Shown: positions 21,514-24,958 of the stretch, piece by piece
Position numbering within the stretch: the stretch's first letter is position 1
How the letters are laid out: each line of letters starts with the position of its first letter
Virus record (IMG/VR): IMGVR_UViG_3300005828_000085
Span: 1-24,958 of that record
Reading direction: 5' to 3' (one strand)
DNA: 24,958 nucleotides
Origin: a virus
Position numbers and translations under genes: made by a program
Notes under the pieces: generated by a model
Told to the model about the DNA's origin: nothing
Database searches by the model: none
Seen by the model: the letters and a program-made list of their open reading frames with translations, nothing else

Positions 21514-21526
21514 CGAGGGCAGCATC

Positions 21527-21664
21527 ATGGCAAAAACACGATCAGTACGACGCAGCGCAGGTCCCAACAAATCAATGGCTACCAGCCCCAAGGGGCGGCC
21601 GGTACTCGTACCAGGCGGGCGCAAAGCTCGTACTAACGACGGCATGCCCGCCGGGAGGAAGTAA
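21527..21664 (+). CDS. Very basic 45-residue protein
   Basis: The ATG at 21527 has a weak GAGGG upstream. The product is rich in Arg, Lys, Gly and Pro (MAKTRSVRRSAGP, then PKGRPVLVPGGRKA) with almost no hydrophobic core. It fills the space between terminase and the next gene, which begins two bases after its stop with GGAGG inside its 3' end. It might bind DNA or be a minor head component. Too short to place in a family; confidence is moderate because GC-rich spacers can stay open by chance. Confidence 0.55.
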   Translation: MAKTRSVRRSAGPNKSMATSPKGRPVLVPGGRKARTNDGMPAGRK

Positions 21665-21666
21665 CC

Positions 21667-22236
21667 ATGTACCTCAAGAGTGACTTCGTAGGCGTGCCCT
21701 TCCTGGTAGAGGCAGCCGGCCGGGACGCGATCCTGGCGGCGGCGAACAACCGCGGCCAGCGTGGGTTCAACCTGATCGCCCAGTACGGCGACACCACGAC
21801 CACCCCGCCGCTATCCCTGGCGACCATGCTCCAGACCTACACCTTCCCGACCCTGGCGGCCGTGGACGGTTTCCTGAACCATATGGGCCCGCGCGGCTCC
21901 GAGTTCCTGATCGCCCTGGCGGCCAACACCGGCGGCGTCCCCGACCAGCCGAGCATCACCGAGGTGGACAACGTCTACACCGCGACCGGCACCTGGCCAG
22001 GCGGCACCGTGATCACCTTCACCTGCACCGTGACCGACCCGGACGGGCAGTCCGACACCCACGTCTACCCGATCACCCTGCCCCCAGGGCAGCACAGTGG
22101 CGCGACGGTAGCCGGTGTGTGCGCGGCGTCCCTGGACCCGCAGGTCCACATCCGCGCGGTTGCCGCTGGCAATGTACTGACCTTGAGCCCTGCTGATCCT
22201 GACTACAGCCTGGTCTCCTCTGTATCGGTGAGCTGA
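21667..22236 (+). CDS. Putative structural protein, beta-rich (189 aa)
   Basis: The ATG at 21667 follows GGAGG by eight bases. The first half (MYLKSDFVGVPFLVEAAGRD) is mixed helix and strand. The second half (about residues 100-189) is dominated by Thr/Val strands and loops with Asp-Pro-Asp-Gly (FTCTVTDPDGQSDTHVYPI), like an Ig-like or other beta-sandwich domain. Its place between terminase and portal suggests a head decoration or accessory structural protein. There is no signal peptide. I do not recognise a named family. Confidence 0.7.
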   Translation: MYLKSDFVGVPFLVEAAGRDAILAAANNRGQRGFNLIAQYGDTTTTPPLSLATMLQTYTFPTLAAVDGFLNHMGPRGSEFLIALAANTGGVPDQPSITEVDNVYTATGTWPGGTVITFTCTVTDPDGQSDTHVYPITLPPGQHSGATVAGVCAASLDPQVHIRAVAAGNVLTLSPADPDYSLVSSVSVS

Positions 22237-22237
22237 T

Positions 22238-24319
22238 ATGTCTGACATGACGTTGATCAAGGTACTCGAAGGCCAGGTCAACGAATCAGACACGACCAGC
22301 TTCGAGGTCGGCGAGCAGCGAGAGCGCAACATGCGCTACTACTCGCTGCAGCCCATTGGGAATGAAATACCTGGCCGGTCGGCCTACATCTCGCCCGACG
22401 TCCTGGACGCGGTCGAGAGCAAGAAGGCCGTGTTCTCCGAGACGTTCCTGTCCAGCCGGGAGGTGGTGAAGTTCAGCAACTGCCCCTACCCTGGCGAGGC
22501 AGAGGGCAAGACGGTCTACGTCAACCGGGTATTCAAGCGCAACAAGCACGAGGCGATCTTCCGCGACGCCTGGCACGACGCATTCGTCGGCAAGCGGTGC
22601 GTGGTCCTGGCGGAATGGTACGACGACACCCGGGTCCAGGAGATCCAGGTCAACGGCATGCCGGCCCCCATGATCAACCAGCAGCTGCAGCAGATGGGCG
22701 AGCAGATCCGCGGCGTCGACACGTCCGCTGCCGAGATCCAGGAGATGCCCAGCCCGCAGGGACCGATGCAGATCGTCTCCGGCATGCTCAAGCTCGAGCT
22801 GGACGACAGCTACACCCGCCTGTCCCTGATCAAGCCCGAGAATTTCTACCGCGACCCCGAGGCGACCTACATCCAGGATTCCATGTGGTGCAGCTACGAG
22901 GAGACCATCTCCCGCGGCATGCTCACCGACATGGGCTACGAATACGACCAGGTGATGGGGCTCAAGCTCGATTACCGGTGGCGTAGGAACCAGGAAGACT
23001 TCGCGCGTAAGGCGCACGACTCCTCCTGGACACAGCACGGCAGGACCAGCCGGGTAAATTCCCAGGAGCAGGTCACGTTCTACCGCACCTGGACCTGGCT
23101 ATCGGCCGAGGATTTCGAGGGCGCGAACCTGGAGGGTTTTGAGCCCGAGGAAGGGTTCAACCTGTACGAGATCCATTGGTGCCACGGCGAGATCCTCCGA
23201 TGGGAGGAGGAGCACGACGACCAGGAACACCCCTACGCCATCAAGGTGGTGGAGGAGATGCCTTTCTTCGAGTGGGCCGAGATGAAGATCTCGCACGCCG
23301 AGCACGGCATGTGTACCTCCGACGTCGTAGCGTTCACCCAGAAGGCGCAGTCCGGCCTGAAGCGGATGGTCTACGACAACCAGAGTATGGCCAACAGCTC
23401 ACGCACCCTGGCCCTATCCGGTGCCCTCAAGAACCCCAGGGACCTCCTGGACAACAAGATCGGTGCCACGATATGGACCAAGCGCATGGACGCCGTTGCG
23501 GCCCTGCCCACACCGCAGCTGTCGCCGATGACGATGGATGCGATCAACCTGTTCAAGATGGACGGCGAGGAACGGTCAGGCATGTCTTCCCTGGCGAAGG
23601 GCATGAACTCCGACGCGGTGAAGTACCAGAACGCGGACGACATGATTGCCCGGCTTACCAATGCCGGTACCCGTCGTGTGACTGCGGCAGCCCGGGATTT
23701 TGCGAATACCTTCTTGATCCCTTTGTGCCAGTACGTTGTGAAGCTGGGGATGGAGAACGATAACAGCCAGTCCCTCCAGGAATACGCCGGGCAGCAGATC
23801 CCGATCGTACCGAAGCAGTGGCAGGATACCGAGAACCACATGGAGACCGCGGTCGCGCTCACCCCCGAGGAAGGCGCGATCATGAGCAACAAGCTCCTGA
23901 CCATGCACGGTGTGGTATCCCAGGACCCCGAGATGGCCCTGTCCTACGGCGTGGAGCAGAAGCACGCCCTGTTCGACATGATCTACGACATGATGGGCGT
24001 AAGCGACACCAGCAAGATCCTGCTGGCACCGTCCGATCCGCAGTACCAGCAGAAGGCGCAGCAGCAAGGCCAGCAGGCGCAGCAGGCCCAGCAGAAGCAG
24101 GACCAGCTCACCGGTATCCAGGTCGAGAACCTCCAGGCGCAGACCGAGGCGACCCGGTCACGCGAGCAGCGTGAGTGGGCGAAGTTCACCTGGGATCAGA
24201 CCGACGACATGGCCGACAACCTCCTGGCCGAGCAGAAGCAGACCTGGCTCGAGGACATCCAGCAGCAGGAGATCGACCTGGAAGCGAAACTCAAGAAAGA
24301 GGTGACCGTTCAGGGCTAA
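22238..24319 (+). CDS. P22-type portal protein (693 aa)
   Basis: Length and order (after terminase, before scaffold) fit the P22-like portal family. Recognisable parts are the N-terminal RNMRYYSLQPIGNEIPGRSA with a nearby VESKKAVFSETFLSS, a W-C-S-Y-E-E-T segment in the wing, a long central helix region near residues 370-400, and a Gln-rich coiled-coil C-terminus (QQKAQQQGQQAQQAQQKQDQ) like the barrel helix of P22 portals. Twelve copies should form the ring through which terminase packages DNA and to which the short tail attaches. Start: ATG at 22238, two bases after the previous stop. Confidence 0.9.
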   Translation: MSDMTLIKVLEGQVNESDTTSFEVGEQRERNMRYYSLQPIGNEIPGRSAYISPDVLDAVESKKAVFSETFLSSREVVKFSNCPYPGEAEGKTVYVNRVFKRNKHEAIFRDAWHDAFVGKRCVVLAEWYDDTRVQEIQVNGMPAPMINQQLQQMGEQIRGVDTSAAEIQEMPSPQGPMQIVSGMLKLELDDSYTRLSLIKPENFYRDPEATYIQDSMWCSYEETISRGMLTDMGYEYDQVMGLKLDYRWRRNQEDFARKAHDSSWTQHGRTSRVNSQEQVTFYRTWTWLSAEDFEGANLEGFEPEEGFNLYEIHWCHGEILRWEEEHDDQEHPYAIKVVEEMPFFEWAEMKISHAEHGMCTSDVVAFTQKAQSGLKRMVYDNQSMANSSRTLALSGALKNPRDLLDNKIGATIWTKRMDAVAALPTPQLSPMTMDAINLFKMDGEERSGMSSLAKGMNSDAVKYQNADDMIARLTNAGTRRVTAAARDFANTFLIPLCQYVVKLGMENDNSQSLQEYAGQQIPIVPKQWQDTENHMETAVALTPEEGAIMSNKLLTMHGVVSQDPEMALSYGVEQKHALFDMIYDMMGVSDTSKILLAPSDPQYQQKAQQQGQQAQQAQQKQDQLTGIQVENLQAQTEATRSREQREWAKFTWDQTDDMADNLLAEQKQTWLEDIQQQEIDLEAKLKKEVTVQG

Positions 24320-24750
24320 TGGATAAGAGAATTTTCGAGAATAAATTGCGTCGGGACGCGGGGCCGAAAGAGTTCGCGCTTACTGTGCACCCGACGATTG
24401 TAGTGGCCCATAAACGGAGAGAGAAAAATGGACCGAAGCAAAAACTCGCCAAACGGCGAGCACTCGCAGCAAGACTATTGGCAAGCCGCACAGGAAATGA
24501 TGCGGGCCGGGGAGGAAGCAGCTCGCCTGCTGAACAGCCCGGTCTTCAACCTGGCGTACCGGGCTCAGATGGAGGACACGATCAACCAGTGGTTGACGTC
24601 CGAGCCGAAGGAAACCAACAAGCGGGACAGTCTGTACCACCAGGCCCAGGCGCAGGTAGCAATGGCGACCAGGATGCAGAGCTTCGTCGAGCAAGCAGAA
24701 ATGCTGCGCGCCGAGCAAGATACAAAGCAAAGCGAGGAGCACAAGCGTAA
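24319..24750 (+). CDS. Possible small gene overlapping the next one (143 aa frame)
   Basis: The ATG at 24319 shares an A with the portal stop (TAATG), like other coupled genes here. The first 36 residues (MDKRIFENKLRRDAGPKEF and on) lie in a 108-bp space not covered by any other gene. Beyond 24428 the frame overlaps the 119-residue gene for over 300 bp, and its composition (Arg, Gly, Ala, Pro) looks like a shadow. Either a short protein runs into the next gene, or the spacer is non-coding leader. Confidence 0.3.
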   Translation: MDKRIFENKLRRDAGPKEFALTVHPTIVVAHKRREKNGPKQKLAKRRALAARLLASRTGNDAGRGGSSSPAEQPGLQPGVPGSDGGHDQPVVDVRAEGNQQAGQSVPPGPGAGSNGDQDAELRRASRNAARRARYKAKRGAQA

Positions 24751-24787
24751 CGAGTACCTGGACACCCAGGGATTCGGAATCCAATAA
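24428..24787 (+). CDS. Hypothetical protein between portal and scaffold (119 aa)
   Basis: The ATG at 24428 follows GGAGAGAGAAAA. The product is helical and acidic (SQQDYWQAAQEMMRAGEEAA, then MEDTINQWLTSEPKE) with many Gln and Glu residues and a short C-terminal FGIQ. It lies between portal and scaffold-like genes; a role in head assembly is suggested by position only. No family is recognised. Confidence 0.75.
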   Translation: MDRSKNSPNGEHSQQDYWQAAQEMMRAGEEAARLLNSPVFNLAYRAQMEDTINQWLTSEPKETNKRDSLYHQAQAQVAMATRMQSFVEQAEMLRAEQDTKQSEEHKRNEYLDTQGFGIQ

Positions 24788-24824
24788 ACCCGGCAGGTTT
24801 ACACACGAGTAGAGGAGTATTACC

Positions 24825-24958
24825 ATGCCTATAGCACCACCGCAGGGCCAAGGCCCCGCAGCAGTATCTGGGGAAGCACCCCAGCAGTCGTTCAGAGAGC
24901 GCAAGGCCGCAGAACTCGCAGCAGAGAGCGGGACCCGGCGAGAGCAGGAAGGACGACC
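24825..24958 (+). CDS. Start of a scaffold-like protein (partial)
   Basis: The ATG at 24825 has GAGGAG seven bases before it and runs off the right edge after 44 codons. The visible part is Pro/Gln/Ala-rich then charged and helical (REQEGR near the edge), like the disordered opening of phage scaffold proteins. In P22-like phages the scaffold gene follows the portal, which supports the call, but coat or another protein cannot be excluded. Confidence 0.55.
   Translation, partial: MPIAPPQGQGPAAVSGEAPQQSFRERKAAELAAESGTRREQEGR

Overview
This window looks like part of the genome of a tailed double-stranded DNA phage (Caudoviricetes), GC-rich and very densely packed. A P22-type portal gene follows both terminase genes, and a likely scaffold gene starts next, which suggests a podovirus-like particle. 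The replication set (family A DNA polymerase, gp2.5-like DUF2815 SSB, Cas4/RecB-like nuclease, VRR-NUC nuclease, SNF2-like helicase, primase-helicase) is one found in many lytic phages. The base composition fits a GC-rich Pseudomonadota host, but that is inference. I see no integrase, tRNA, rRNA, CRISPR array, insertion sequence or lysis gene here.

Layout. (1) Positions 1-6565, + strand: the end of an unknown gene, then four tightly stacked genes for proteins probably carried in the virion and injected with the DNA. They carry domains typical of phage 'polyvalent' proteins: an RPGWH-type domain, two ADP-ribosyltransferase-like (ART-PolyVal) domains and a VQSD-motif domain. (2) Positions 6538-15866, - strand: an early/replication block. 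From its promoter near 15.9 kb leftwards it holds a ribbon-helix-helix regulator, a 108-residue phage protein, Cas4-like nuclease, SSB, DNA polymerase, VRR-NUC and SNF2 helicase. Small accessory genes follow, including three tiny membrane proteins, a DUF932 protein and a zinc-ribbon protein. (3) Positions 15992-24958, + strand: primase-helicase, a row of small genes, terminase small and large subunits, a beta-rich protein, portal, two small ORFs and the start of a scaffold-like gene.

How the parts work together. Two face-to-back sigma70-type promoters overlap at 15910-15955 and share a GTTGCA-N4-TGCAAC palindrome that covers both -35 boxes. The first leftward gene encodes an Arc-like protein, the obvious candidate to bind it. 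The leftward operon supplies replication and host-interaction functions. The rightward operon starts with the primase-helicase and runs into packaging and head genes. Most genes touch or overlap by 1-4 bases (ATGA, GTGA, TTGA, TAATG), so translational coupling is probably general. The late + operon and early - operon converge and overlap by 28 bp at 6538-6565.

Most interesting non-coding items: a 124-bp structured element bounded by a perfect 16-bp inverted repeat (8003-8126); two copies of a leader cassette with a CCCCTG/CAGGGG hairpin (9441-9534, 10045-10131); two identical leaders that place the Shine-Dalgarno in a hairpin loop; and 10-bp direct repeats plus a 16-bp palindrome at the end of the primase gene. 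No gene-free stretch exceeds about 150 bp.
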